Origin: Loktanella sp. 5RATIMAR09
Lineage (GTDB): Bacteria > Pseudomonadota > Alphaproteobacteria > Rhodobacterales > Rhodobacteraceae
NCBI RefSeq assembly: GCF_001419985.1
Contig: NZ_LJAL01000010.1
Location: 1 to 64,000 of the forward strand
DNA length: 64,000 bases
Direction of reading: 5' to 3'
The notes under the pieces: generated by a model
Seen by the model: the letters and a program-made list of their open reading frames with translations, nothing else
Told to the model about the DNA's origin: nothing
Databases searched by the model: none
Part shown: in pieces, positions 35,984-44,308 of the stretch
Numbering within the stretch: position 1 is the first letter of the stretch
Layout of the letters: every line of letters starts with the position of its first letter
Position numbers and translations under genes: made by a program

Positions 35984-37213
35984 ATGGATCTGGGACAAAC
36001 CGAACGGCTGGCGCCGGTACTGGCGGCAGTGAAGGCGATGATCACGGATGAGATCGCCCCCTTGGACGCAGAATTTCTGTCCGAAGTCAGCATCGGCGAC
36101 CGTTGGACATTCACACCGCGCCAGACCGAAATTCTGGAGGGGCTCAAGGCCAAGGCAAAAGAACGTGCGCTTTGGAATTTCTGGGACACCTTCCGCGACG
36201 GCCCACAGCTTAATACCGTTGAATACGCCTATCTGGCCGAGGAAATGGGCAAAAGCCATCTGGCTGCCGAGGTCTTTAACTGCAACGCACCCGATACCGG
36301 CAACATGGAGGTCTTTGCCCGCTACGGCACCGACGCCATGAAGGACCAATGGCTGAAACCGCTGATGGCGGGCACGATCCGCTCGGCCTACTTGATGACC
36401 GAACCGGATATCGCGAGTTCGGATGCCACAAACATCGCCATGCGCTGCGAACGGGATGGGGACAGTTATGTCCTGAACGGGCAAAAATGGTGGGCGACCG
36501 GTGCAGGTGATCCGCGCTGTGCCGTGCATATCGTGATGGTGCGCACCGCCCACGACGGACCCAAGCACCAGCAACATTCCATGATTGTCGTGCCTGCCGA
36601 CACCCCCGGCATCACAAAACTGCGCGCGATGGAGGTTTACGGCCATGACGATGCCCCCCACGGCCATATGCATTTTCGCTATGACGACGTGCGCGTGCCT
36701 GTGGAAAATATGCTTCTGGGCGAAGGGCGCGGTTTCGAGATCGCGCAAGGCCGGCTTGGGCCGGGGCGTATTCATCACTGCATGCGCGCGATCGGACAGG
36801 CCGAGAAGGCACTGCAACTGATGTGTGAACGGTCCTTGGCGCGCGAGGCATTTGGCAAACCATTGGCACAGCTTGGCGAAAACTTTGATATCATCGCCAA
36901 GGCGCGCATGGATATCGAACAAGCGCGGCTGTTATGCCTGAAAGCTGCCTGGATGATGGACCAGGGTGACAAACGCGCAGCGGCCCCGTGGATCAGCCAG
37001 ATCAAGGTGGTGGCCCCGCAAATCGCCCTCGATATCACCGATAAAGCGGTACAGATGTACGGGGCAGCGGGTGTTTCACAAGACACGCCACTGGCAAGGC
37101 AATGGACCCATCTGCGCACATTGCGGCTTGCTGATGGGCCCGACGCCGTACATCGCAGGCAGGTGGCGCGCGCCGAATTGGCCCGTTATTCCGCAGGGCA
37201 GAACAGCTCGTAA
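35984..37213 (+). CDS. Acyl-CoA dehydrogenase (ACAD10/11-like)
   Basis: The 409-residue FAD-dependent enzyme has AEVFNCNAPDTGNMEVFARY, YLMTEPDIASSDATNIAMRC for FAD/substrate contact, VLNGQKWWATGAGDPRC, LGPGRIHHCMRAIGQAEKAL, REAFGKPLAQLGENFDIIAK and QMYGAAGVSQDTPLARQWTH. This pattern fits the ACAD11-like branch. It lies divergent from the matching phosphotransferase gene. The ATG at 35984 is preceded by GGGGCGCGA; a start at 35948 is possible. Its 3' end overlaps the convergent ArsR-type gene by 28 bp. Likely role: oxidation of an unusual, perhaps hydroxylated, acyl-CoA. Confidence 0.92.
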   Translation: MDLGQTERLAPVLAAVKAMITDEIAPLDAEFLSEVSIGDRWTFTPRQTEILEGLKAKAKERALWNFWDTFRDGPQLNTVEYAYLAEEMGKSHLAAEVFNCNAPDTGNMEVFARYGTDAMKDQWLKPLMAGTIRSAYLMTEPDIASSDATNIAMRCERDGDSYVLNGQKWWATGAGDPRCAVHIVMVRTAHDGPKHQQHSMIVVPADTPGITKLRAMEVYGHDDAPHGHMHFRYDDVRVPVENMLLGEGRGFEIAQGRLGPGRIHHCMRAIGQAEKALQLMCERSLAREAFGKPLAQLGENFDIIAKARMDIEQARLLCLKAAWMMDQGDKRAAAPWISQIKVVAPQIALDITDKAVQMYGAAGVSQDTPLARQWTHLRTLRLADGPDAVHRRQVARAELARYSAGQNSS

Positions 37214-37503
37214 ATCCGTTCGAGCAAGGGGCGGATACGCGGGTCGGCAAGGCTGTAGCGCATGCTGCGGCCATTGCGCTCGCATGAAACAAGCCCCTCG
37301 TTGCGCAAGCGCAAAAGCTGACCCGAGACGTAGGACTGGCTTGCGCCGAGCGCTGCTTCCAGTTCGCTCACGCTCATATCATGCGGAACCAACGCGCAGA
37401 GAATGCGCAACCGGCCTGGGTTGGACAATGACTTCAGAAGCTCAGCCGCTTCTGTTGCTGCCTTGTCCATTGGATCTGCGAGTTCTTGAACCGGATTTGT
37501 CAT
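37186..37503 (-). CDS. ArsR-family sulfide/persulfide-responsive repressor (SqrR/BigR type)
   Basis: The 105-residue winged-helix protein has LLKSLSNPGRLRILCALV, MSVSELEAALGASQSYVSGQ and LVSCERNGRSMRYSL. Cys36 and Cys102 have the same spacing (66 residues) as the redox pair of SqrR (Cys41/Cys107), which forms a tetrasulfide bridge on exposure to persulfides and releases DNA. Metal-binding CVC motifs of ArsR proper are absent. It is divergent from the metallohydrolase-YeeE operon and shares a perfect palindrome with it, so it should repress both. Confidence 0.9.
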   Translation of the reverse strand: MTNPVQELADPMDKAATEAAELLKSLSNPGRLRILCALVPHDMSVSELEAALGASQSYVSGQLLRLRNEGLVSCERNGRSMRYSLADPRIRPLLERIYELFCPAE

Positions 37504-37530
37504 GCGAAATAAAATACCTCATTATTAAAT

Positions 37531-37550
37531 ACATTTCAATATTGAAATGT
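37531..37550. promoter_or_regulatory. Perfect 20-bp palindrome, probable SqrR/BigR operator
   Basis: ACATTTCAAT-ATTGAAATGT is fully symmetric and lies between the divergent repressor gene (start 37503) and the metallohydrolase gene (start 37591). The AT-rich inverted repeat and position match operators of the BigR/SqrR group. It would cover or flank both promoters. Confidence 0.82.
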
Positions 37551-37590
37551 GTTTCGAACTCCCTATTTTGGAAATCAAAGGAGATTCGAT

Positions 37591-38454
37591 ATGACCCCAC
37601 ATGTAAAAGCATTCTTCGATGACGCAACCAACACTGTGTCATATGTTGTCCGCGAACCGAAAGGTCGCACCTGTGCGATCATAGACAGTGTGTTGGACTA
37701 TGATGCCGCCTCTGGGCGCACCAACATGAAATCCGCCGATGCAATCATCGCATGGGTCAAGGCCGAGGATCTGCAGGTTGCGTGGATCCTGGAAAGCCAC
37801 GTCCACGCAGATCACCTCTCAGCGGCGCCCTATCTGCAAGAGCATCTGGGTGGCAAGATCGGTATTGGCGCAAATATCACCGTTGTGCAGGACACATTCG
37901 GCAAGGTTTTCAACGAAGGCACGGAATTCCAGCGGGATGGATCGCAGTTTGACGCGCTTTTTGAGGATGGCGACAGTTTCCACATCGGACAAATGCGCGC
38001 CGACGTGTTGCACACGCCGGGCCACACCCCCGCTTGCCTGACCTATGTCATCGGCGACGCGGCCTTTGTGGGCGATACACTCTTTATGCCGGACTTCGGG
38101 ACAGCCCGTTGCGACTTCCCCGGTGGCTCGGCCGAGGATCTTTACACCTCGATCCAGAAAATCCTGTCCTTACCCGACGAGACCCGCATTTTCGTGGGCC
38201 ACGACTATAAGGCGCCGGGGCGTGATGAGTTCGCGTGGGAAACCACCGTCGGCGAACAAAAGGCGCTGAATGTCCATATCGGCGCAGGGCGGCCAATGGC
38301 AGACTTCGTGTCGATGCGGCAAGAGCGGGATGCAAAACTCGGCATGCCACGGCTGATCTTGCCGTCATTGCAAACCAACATGCGCGCGGGCAACCTTCCC
38401 GAGCCGGAAGACAACGGGCAGCGCTACTTCAAAGTGCCCATCAACACACTGTAA
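37591..38454 (+). CDS. MBL-fold metallohydrolase, probable persulfide dioxygenase (BLH/ETHE1-like)
   Basis: The 287-residue protein has the metallo-beta-lactamase motif ESHVHADHLSAAPYLQEHLG, LHTPGHTPACLTYV, FVGDTLFMPDFGTARCDFPG and RIFVGHDYKAPGRDEFAWET. The ETHE1-like GTARCDFPGG segment points to glutathione-persulfide dioxygenation to sulfite, as in the BLH proteins of bigR loci. The start follows AAAGGAGATTCGAT. It is the first gene of a four-gene operon with two YeeE/YedE halves and a DUF442 protein, all downstream of the palindromic operator. Confidence 0.92.
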   Translation: MTPHVKAFFDDATNTVSYVVREPKGRTCAIIDSVLDYDAASGRTNMKSADAIIAWVKAEDLQVAWILESHVHADHLSAAPYLQEHLGGKIGIGANITVVQDTFGKVFNEGTEFQRDGSQFDALFEDGDSFHIGQMRADVLHTPGHTPACLTYVIGDAAFVGDTLFMPDFGTARCDFPGGSAEDLYTSIQKILSLPDETRIFVGHDYKAPGRDEFAWETTVGEQKALNVHIGAGRPMADFVSMRQERDAKLGMPRLILPSLQTNMRAGNLPEPEDNGQRYFKVPINTL

Positions 38455-38481
38455 AACCCACGGAATGGAATAGGACTGAAC

Positions 38482-38907
38482 ATGCCAATAGATTGGATCA
38501 TGGGGCTCGTCGGTGGCGTGCTCATCGGGACGGCCGCTGCGATTTTCCTGCTGGTGAACGGGCGGATCATGGGCGCGTCGGGTATCATCGGCGGTCTCGT
38601 CGATGGCAGCGGGCGCAGTGACTGGCAAGAGCGCGCGGCACTGATAGCAGGGCTGTTCATCATTCCCGGCCTCGTGGCGCTGGCCATGGGTGGATCAGAA
38701 ACAAACCTGACGGGCAACTGGGCCATCATCACCGTGGCCGGCCTTCTGGTGGGCGTTGGCACGCGTTTTGCCAATGGCTGCACCTCGGGCCATGGGGTCT
38801 GCGGTATCTCGCGCCTGTCCCTGCGCGGCATCGTCGCCACTGCTTTCTACATCGGCGCCGGCGGTCTGACCGTCGTGCTGTTCAAACATGTTCTGGGAGT
38901 GATCTGA
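38482..38907 (+). CDS. YeeE/YedE family sulfur-compound membrane protein, first half
   Basis: The 141-residue protein has four spans and the family motif VGTRFANGCTSGHGVCGISR with conserved Cys that bind or relay sulfur in thiosulfate transporters of the YeeE family. Its stop overlaps the ATG of the second half (TGATG). Together the two genes likely form one transporter or channel for thiosulfate/sulfide-derived sulfur, here under sulfide control. Confidence 0.92.
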   Translation: MPIDWIMGLVGGVLIGTAAAIFLLVNGRIMGASGIIGGLVDGSGRSDWQERAALIAGLFIIPGLVALAMGGSETNLTGNWAIITVAGLLVGVGTRFANGCTSGHGVCGISRLSLRGIVATAFYIGAGGLTVVLFKHVLGVI

Positions 38908-39338
38908 TGCGCATCTTCGTTTCTTTTCTCGTCGGGTCACTCTTCGGCCTTGGCCTGTTGATTTCCGGCATGACAAACACGGCCAAAGTCCAAGGCTGGC
39001 TTGATATCTTTGGCGATTGGGATCCGACGCTTGCCTTCGTGATGGGGGGTGCGATCATTCCGATGGCCATTGCATGGCGGTTCACAATCGGGCGCAAACC
39101 GGTCCTCGCCGAGGCCTTCCCGCCCGCGCCCGAACAAAAGTTGGGCCGCAACCTTGTGCTTGGGTCTACTTTGTTCGGCATGGGCTGGGGGCTGGCCGGA
39201 CTATGCCCCGGACCGGCCATCGCCTCGCTTGGTTTTGCAGGTCCAGGCGGCTGGCTCTTTGTCGGCGCAATGATCGCAGGCATGGTGGCAGCACCTTCCT
39301 TGCGCGCGCGTCTGGACCAAAGAACTGTAGCGGTTTAA
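38907..39338 (+). CDS. YeeE/YedE-like (DUF6691) membrane protein, second half
   Basis: The 143-residue protein has four spans and the motif GMGWGLAGLCPGPAIASLGF with a single conserved Cys, the counterpart of the CTSGHGVCG half. FGLGLLISGMTNTAKVQGWL at the N-terminus is typical of this half. Single-gene relatives join both halves. It overlaps the preceding gene and is followed after 9 bp by the DUF442 gene. Confidence 0.92.
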   Translation: MRIFVSFLVGSLFGLGLLISGMTNTAKVQGWLDIFGDWDPTLAFVMGGAIIPMAIAWRFTIGRKPVLAEAFPPAPEQKLGRNLVLGSTLFGMGWGLAGLCPGPAIASLGFAGPGGWLFVGAMIAGMVAAPSLRARLDQRTVAV

Positions 39339-39347
39339 GGAACACTT

Positions 39348-39773
39348 ATGGATATTCGCCAAGTAAGCCCGACCTACGCTGTCACGCCGCAAATCGCAGT
39401 GGAGGATATCCCTGCGATTGCCGAAGCCGGCTTTAAAACAATCATCTGCAACCGACCGGATGCAGAAATCCCACCGTCTCACCACGCGAGTGTGATTGAG
39501 GCCGCGGCGAAGGCCGCCGGGCTGACCTTTGTGATCAACGAAGTGACGCATCAAACACTGAACATGGATATGGTCGCAACGCAGAAGGCAGCAATTGACG
39601 CATCAAGCGGACCTACCCTTGCCTACTGCGCGTCCGGCACGCGGTCCACGATAGTCTGGGCGCTGGGACAGGCGAGCGAGATGTCGGCGGACGACATTCT
39701 CTCTGCTACATCGGCGGCAGGCTATGATCTTGGCGGGATGCGTCCGCAGTTGAATGCGCTTGCAGGGAATTAA
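39348..39773 (+). CDS. TIGR01244/DUF442 phosphatase-like sulfur-transfer protein
   Basis: The 141-residue protein begins with ISPTYAVTPQIA-like text (DIRQVSPTYAVTPQIAVEDI), has TIICNRPDAEIPPSH and the loop LAYCASGTRSTIVWAL with a Cys at the rhodanese/phosphatase position. In other bacteria this domain is fused to the N-terminus of the BLH metallohydrolase; here it is a separate last gene of the same operon. A role in persulfide transfer is likely but inferred. Its 3' end overlaps the convergent gene by 4 bp. Confidence 0.88.
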   Translation: MDIRQVSPTYAVTPQIAVEDIPAIAEAGFKTIICNRPDAEIPPSHHASVIEAAAKAAGLTFVINEVTHQTLNMDMVATQKAAIDASSGPTLAYCASGTRSTIVWALGQASEMSADDILSATSAAGYDLGGMRPQLNALAGN

Positions 39774-40852
39774 AGTGGGTCAGGATCGAAAGACACATCC
39801 GGGAAATCCGGCATATCCCCACCCGTAACATCCGGCGCCTGTGCTGCGTCCGGCAGATCAGGCCATTCTGATGACGCGTCTGGTAAATCTGCCGGAGGCG
39901 TCATTGCGTCAACGTCCATAACATCGGGCATACCCAATTGAGTTGTGATTGTTTGATGCGGCAGTTCGGCAAGCTGCGGCGCAGGGGCGGGTTCGAGCCG
40001 CACAGCACGATAGCCGCCGATCTGACCCAGCTTCGCCTGCGCCACTTCGTGCCCGTCAGGGGACAAGAGCCGGACCGAGTTTACCGTACATCCTGGCAGC
40101 GGCAGCACGGTACCCACCTGCAGCGCCTGCGCTGTCGCCAATGAAATCGGCGCGCGGTACAAAAGCGCCTCAAGACAGGCGGGCGCATCATGGACATTTT
40201 CGCGGAAAATCTGATGCCAATCAACGGGCACAGGCGGTGCCGCCTCTGGCACAGCAGCAACTTCAACCAGCGGCAGCGCGATCACCAATTGCGCGCGACG
40301 GTCCGCGACCCCAAGATCAACGCTCATCCGGACTATCCGGTAGGTCCGATCCATCAAAACAAGCCCGGCGGCACGCGCACTTTCCACCTTTGCGCCAATC
40401 GCGACGCCATCCATCCAGCCTTCCAGCGGGGTTCCGAGAACGGCCTGTGGAAACGCGCCAAGAAAACTGTGCAGCACAGGATCGCATAGCGCCTTGTCCG
40501 TCTGCGTCGGGGCCCGCGTATCCGCCGGCCGCGCCAGTACGGTACCCATGGTTTCCATTTCCAACACGGCCGCACGCATTTCCATATCAAGCGCGATCAA
40601 ACCGGACAGCGCCCCGTCGCGTTCCAGCCCCACCAGCATCAGGTCCGCGCCCAAGGTAGCCAGCATATCATCCAGCGCGATCACCTCTTCGCCCACGCTT
40701 TCGACCGTGAGCACGAGACCCACACTGTCATTCGCGGCCTTTGTCAGCGCCAGTCGCACAGCACGCGAAGAGGTCAGCGGGTTTTCAGCCTCCCCCTGCC
40801 CTTGCGGACGGGTCATCCGCCGCAGCAATGTCACTTGTGTGCCTGTCGTCAT
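39770..40852 (-). CDS. FliM/FliN (SpoA) family C-terminal domain protein
   Basis: The 360-residue protein has an N-terminal FliM-like region (VLTVESVGEEVIALDDMLAT), a middle domain, and a C-terminal SpoA-like region (LPLPGCTVNSVRLLSPDGHE, VAQAKLGQIGGYRAVRLE) followed by a Pro/Asp-rich tail from about 305. Roseobacters carry such FliM/FliN-like orphans outside flagellar clusters. No other flagellar gene is in this window. It sits 43 bp downstream of the transporter-kinase gene on the same strand. Function unknown; a motor or chemosensory link is only a guess from the fold. Confidence 0.7.
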   Translation of the reverse strand: MTTGTQVTLLRRMTRPQGQGEAENPLTSSRAVRLALTKAANDSVGLVLTVESVGEEVIALDDMLATLGADLMLVGLERDGALSGLIALDMEMRAAVLEMETMGTVLARPADTRAPTQTDKALCDPVLHSFLGAFPQAVLGTPLEGWMDGVAIGAKVESARAAGLVLMDRTYRIVRMSVDLGVADRRAQLVIALPLVEVAAVPEAAPPVPVDWHQIFRENVHDAPACLEALLYRAPISLATAQALQVGTVLPLPGCTVNSVRLLSPDGHEVAQAKLGQIGGYRAVRLEPAPAPQLAELPHQTITTQLGMPDVMDVDAMTPPADLPDASSEWPDLPDAAQAPDVTGGDMPDFPDVSFDPDPL

Positions 40853-40895
40853 TTGCCTGCCACAGATATTGAACCTCTGTGATAGGCAAAATTGG

Positions 40896-43592
40896 TTACG
40901 TCTTTTCTAACGCCGTCGTTGTTTTCACTTGCGGCAACCGAACCCGAAACGCGGCACCGCGGCTTTGGGCAAGATAGAGCACCTCACCACCCAAGCGTTG
41001 CATGATTTCGCGACAAATCGCGAGCCCAAGCCCCGCGCCGCCCGCCTTGGACCCATCCGCTACACGCGAGAATTTCTCGAAGATCAGTTCCTGCTTATCA
41101 GGCGCAATGCCACTGCCGTTGTCGATGAAATCAATCAGGTAACCGGTACTGTCCTCACTGACCTTGATCATCAGATGCGGGGCCTTTGCATCACAGTATT
41201 TTTGCGCATTCGCGATCAAATTGATAAACACCTGCCCCAGCCGGTCGATATCTGTTGTCAGGGTCACATCCTCGGACGCACGGTCACGAATAATTTTTAA
41301 AGGGCCTTCATGCAGCCCTGCCGCCCGCACCGCACGATCAAGCAGGTCTGACAGATGCCCTGTCTGCGCACGCAGTTCGACCTGCCCGTTCTCAAGCACC
41401 GACAGATCCAGCAAATCATCCAGCAACCGTGTCAGGCGCACCGCCTCATCATAGATGATGCCTGCATATTTCTCATGCTCTGCATCACTTGTGACCCCAT
41501 CGCGCAGGATGTCCGAAAATGACCGGATCGATGTCATGGGCGTGCGCAGTTCATGGCTGATCTGACTCAGAAACGAATCCTTCTGGATCGACAGCGCGGT
41601 GAGCTTGTCGTTCGCGGCGCGAAGGGCGCGGGCAGTCCGTTCCTGCTCTTTAGATTTTGCCTCAAGGCGGTTTGAGTATTCCAGAATTTGCGCAGCCTCA
41701 TCCGCCACCGCGATCAGGTCTTCCACGGACACGCTGCTGCCACCGATCAACTGACCGATCATCGCGTGGGCTGTGGCCGCGCCAACCGATCCTGCCAGAT
41801 CACGTTCGAGCCTTTCGATGAAATCCGAGGTCACATCCGGCAGATAGCCGACCTTGCCTTGGCGCAGCGCCTCTGCCTCAAAAATCGCCTGCGCTTCGGC
41901 GCCACCAAGGATGCGCTGGGACATGATCAACAGATCCTCGGCACCTGTCGCCGCACCTGTCCAGGCTGGTGCGGCGGAAGAATGATCAAACACATTGACG
42001 AATTGTGCGCCCTGCAGGCGTTCGAGCGGCGCCGGAAACGTGACCAGTGAAAACAGGATGAAGGCAGCAGTATTCAAAATCATGGACCAGACAATCCCGT
42101 GGACCAACGGATCCAGACCGTTCGCGCCGAAAAGCGCTTGTGGTCTCAGCCACGACAAACCGTAGGGTCCCTGCTCCATCACTGTCTGACTGATGACCGC
42201 ATCAACACCAAAGCTTGGCAGGAACAGGGTCCACACCCAGATCACCAAGCCGGTGATCAGCCCCGCCGCCGCCCCCACGCCCGTGGCACCGCGCCAGAAA
42301 ATGCCCCCGATCATCGCGGGCAGGATCTGCACCGACCCGGTAAAAGAGATCAAACCGATCGCCGCAAGCGCCGTACCGCCACCGGAGACACGGTAATAGA
42401 CAAAACCCAATAGCAGAATACCCGCAACCGAAAGACGCCGGGACAGCAAGATCACATGACGCACGTCACCGGAAATTACTGCTTGCTGGTTGCCTTGCAA
42501 ATAAAGCCAAAAGGGCACGACCATGTGGTTCGAAACCATTGTCGCCAAGGCAATCGTTGCCACGATGACCATGGATGTGGCCGAAGAGAACCCCCCGAGA
42601 AACGACAGCACCGCCAAACCGCTGCGTCCTTCGCTAAGCGGCACAGTCAGAACAAACAGGTCGGGGTTGCTTCCGGCAGGCATCAGGTCAAGACCGATGA
42701 CAGCGATGGGCACCACAAAGAGGCTCATCATGAAAAGGTAAAGCGGAAAGGCCCAGCTTGCGATATGCAGGTGGCGTTCATCCGCATTCTCGATCACCAA
42801 GACCTGAAACATGCGCGGCAGGCACAGAAACGCAGCCCCTGAGAGAAAAATAAGGCTGATCCAGCGTCCGCTTTCCTGATTCCAGAGCACAATGTCGGAT
42901 TGATCAATCCGCGTCAGCATCTCGCTTGGTCCACCTGCGATCCCCCAGACGACAAAAATGCCGACAGCAACCAGAGCGCAGAGCTTGACCACCGCCTCAA
43001 CCGCGATCGCGATGACAACGCCGTGGTGGCGTTCGTTTGCATCAAGGTTCCGCGTGCCGAATATGACCGTAAAGACGGCAAGACCGATCGCAACCCAAAA
43101 CGCGGTGAAATTAAAGTCGTTCTGCTCCCAGCCGACGCCTTCGGTCTGCGCAAAGACGGCAAACGACAAGGTGACAGACTGCAATTGCAGCGCAATATAG
43201 GGCATGGCCGCAATCACCGAGATCACGGTGACGATGACACCCAACGGGGTCGATTTGCCAAACCGCGACGACACCATATCCGCGATTGACGTAATCCGCT
43301 GCGCCCGCCCGATGCGCACCAGACGACGCAAGACCCACCACCAGCCAACCATCACCAGAGTGGGGCCAAGGTAGATGGTGACAAACTCGAGCCCGGAACG
43401 CGCAGCGTAGCCAACAGCGCCATAAAACGTCCAGCCGGTACAATAGATGCTGAGCGAGAGTGTGTAGATCCAGGGCGAGGTCAGCCAGTTGGAATGCCCT
43501 CGGGCCGCGCGGCGTTCCGCCATAAAGGCGATCGTAAAGAGCAACAGCACATAGCCCAAAGCAATCACAATCAGGGCGTTGAAGGACATCAT
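40896..43592 (-). CDS. Sodium/solute-symporter-type sensor histidine kinase (CbrA/CrbS-like)
   Basis: The 898-residue protein joins an SSS-family transporter domain of about 13 spans (1-530; YCTGWTFYGAVGYAARSG, FGTRNLDANERHHGVV, LGFVYYRVSGGGTALAAIGL) to a linker with a coiled segment, HisKA with H680 in SQISHELRTPMTS, and HATPase (NLIANAQKYCD, DNGSGIAPDK, GGAGLGLAICREIM). Relatives CbrA and CrbS sense or transport small carbon compounds such as histidine or acetate. The next two genes overlap it and encode a small membrane protein and a CheY-like regulator. Confidence 0.93.
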   Translation of the reverse strand: MMSFNALIVIALGYVLLLFTIAFMAERRAARGHSNWLTSPWIYTLSLSIYCTGWTFYGAVGYAARSGLEFVTIYLGPTLVMVGWWWVLRRLVRIGRAQRITSIADMVSSRFGKSTPLGVIVTVISVIAAMPYIALQLQSVTLSFAVFAQTEGVGWEQNDFNFTAFWVAIGLAVFTVIFGTRNLDANERHHGVVIAIAVEAVVKLCALVAVGIFVVWGIAGGPSEMLTRIDQSDIVLWNQESGRWISLIFLSGAAFLCLPRMFQVLVIENADERHLHIASWAFPLYLFMMSLFVVPIAVIGLDLMPAGSNPDLFVLTVPLSEGRSGLAVLSFLGGFSSATSMVIVATIALATMVSNHMVVPFWLYLQGNQQAVISGDVRHVILLSRRLSVAGILLLGFVYYRVSGGGTALAAIGLISFTGSVQILPAMIGGIFWRGATGVGAAAGLITGLVIWVWTLFLPSFGVDAVISQTVMEQGPYGLSWLRPQALFGANGLDPLVHGIVWSMILNTAAFILFSLVTFPAPLERLQGAQFVNVFDHSSAAPAWTGAATGAEDLLIMSQRILGGAEAQAIFEAEALRQGKVGYLPDVTSDFIERLERDLAGSVGAATAHAMIGQLIGGSSVSVEDLIAVADEAAQILEYSNRLEAKSKEQERTARALRAANDKLTALSIQKDSFLSQISHELRTPMTSIRSFSDILRDGVTSDAEHEKYAGIIYDEAVRLTRLLDDLLDLSVLENGQVELRAQTGHLSDLLDRAVRAAGLHEGPLKIIRDRASEDVTLTTDIDRLGQVFINLIANAQKYCDAKAPHLMIKVSEDSTGYLIDFIDNGSGIAPDKQELIFEKFSRVADGSKAGGAGLGLAICREIMQRLGGEVLYLAQSRGAAFRVRLPQVKTTTALEKT

Positions 43593-43864
43593 TCCTCAGA
43601 TGTTTCCTTGTGGACCTGCTCCGGGCTTGACCGGATCAGACCGGATAGCACCGCCGTCAACCCGATCAAAACGATCCAGACCCCGAAGATATAGACCAAG
43701 GCAGAGGCGTTTGTCGTGGTATCTTGCGCATCGTCCTGCCATGTCAGCGGCATCATCAGCAAGACCGCCCCAAGCACAGGGACAAGCTTGGCCGCGTCAC
43801 GCACCCGCCGCTGGCGATAGGTGGCTTTCTGCAAGAAAACGGGCGTTTTGGGGCGTTGGCTCAT
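43589..43864 (-). CDS. Small two-span membrane protein between kinase and regulator
   Basis: The 91-residue protein has a basic N-terminus (MSQRPKTPVFLQKATYRQRR), two hydrophobic helices (LVPVLGAVLLMMPLTW and ASALVYIFGVWIVLIGLTAV) and a charged tail. It overlaps both neighbours by 4 bp, so translation is coupled. Similar small proteins accompany SSS-type kinases in roseobacters, where they may assist the transporter module; this is inferred from context only. Confidence 0.78.
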   Translation of the reverse strand: MSQRPKTPVFLQKATYRQRRVRDAAKLVPVLGAVLLMMPLTWQDDAQDTTTNASALVYIFGVWIVLIGLTAVLSGLIRSSPEQVHKETSEE

Positions 43865-44229
43865 GCCTCCATAAGGTTGCGCACGTGGTTGCGCACCTCT
43901 TCATTCGAAAACGGCTTTGTCATAAACAGCGATGCACCAAGGCGCATGGCAAGTTCGCGATCCTTATCCTGCCCCCGCGCTGTCAGCATCATCACCGGCG
44001 TGGCCTTGGTCACTTCGTTGTCTCGCAGGTCGCGCAGAATATCAAAGCCGCTGCGCCCGGGCAGCATGACATCAAGGATGATCACATCGGGTGGCAATGC
44101 CAGCACCTTGGCCATCGCGGATGTCCCATCTTCATGTGTATGCACCGTCCACCCGTCGCGTGACAGTATGAAGCTGATTGCCTCGATGATATTCGGTTCA
44201 TCCTCAATCAGCAGGACACGTTTGCCCAT
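43861..44229 (-). CDS. Single-domain CheY-like response regulator
   Basis: The 122-residue protein is one receiver: VLLIEDEPNIIEAISFIL, phosphoacceptor Asp in VIILDVMLPGRSGFDIL, Thr in MMLTARG and Lys in SLFMTKPFSNEEV. No output domain is present, so it acts through protein contact or as a phosphate carrier. It is upstream of and coupled to the transporter-kinase genes. The ATG at 44229 follows GGGGAGGCGATGG. Confidence 0.92.
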   Translation of the reverse strand: MGKRVLLIEDEPNIIEAISFILSRDGWTVHTHEDGTSAMAKVLALPPDVIILDVMLPGRSGFDILRDLRDNEVTKATPVMMLTARGQDKDRELAMRLGASLFMTKPFSNEEVRNHVRNLMEA

Positions 44230-44253
44230 CCCATCGCCTCCCCTTGCGATATT

Positions 44254-44269
44254 CTCTTTTTGCAAAGAG
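44254..44269. promoter_or_regulatory. Inverted repeat containing TTTTGCAAA, possible operator
   Basis: CTCTTT-TTGC-AAAGAG is a perfect 6-bp inverted repeat 25 bp upstream of the CheY-like gene. It contains TTTGCAAA, which I recall as the core of sites bound by mycobacterial/corynebacterial PrpR and RamB, relatives of the XRE/DUF2083 regulator encoded just upstream. It lacks a T-run, so an operator is more likely than a terminator. Confidence 0.4.
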
Positions 44270-44308
44270 TCCCCCTGATTGAAACTATCACGGCAAACAC
44301 GGCGACTG

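Noticed and set aside
35885-36922. N-terminal extension of the phosphotransferase up to 36922
   Set aside because: The extension lies antisense to the acyl-CoA dehydrogenase and the kinase fold begins at the ATG at 35884.
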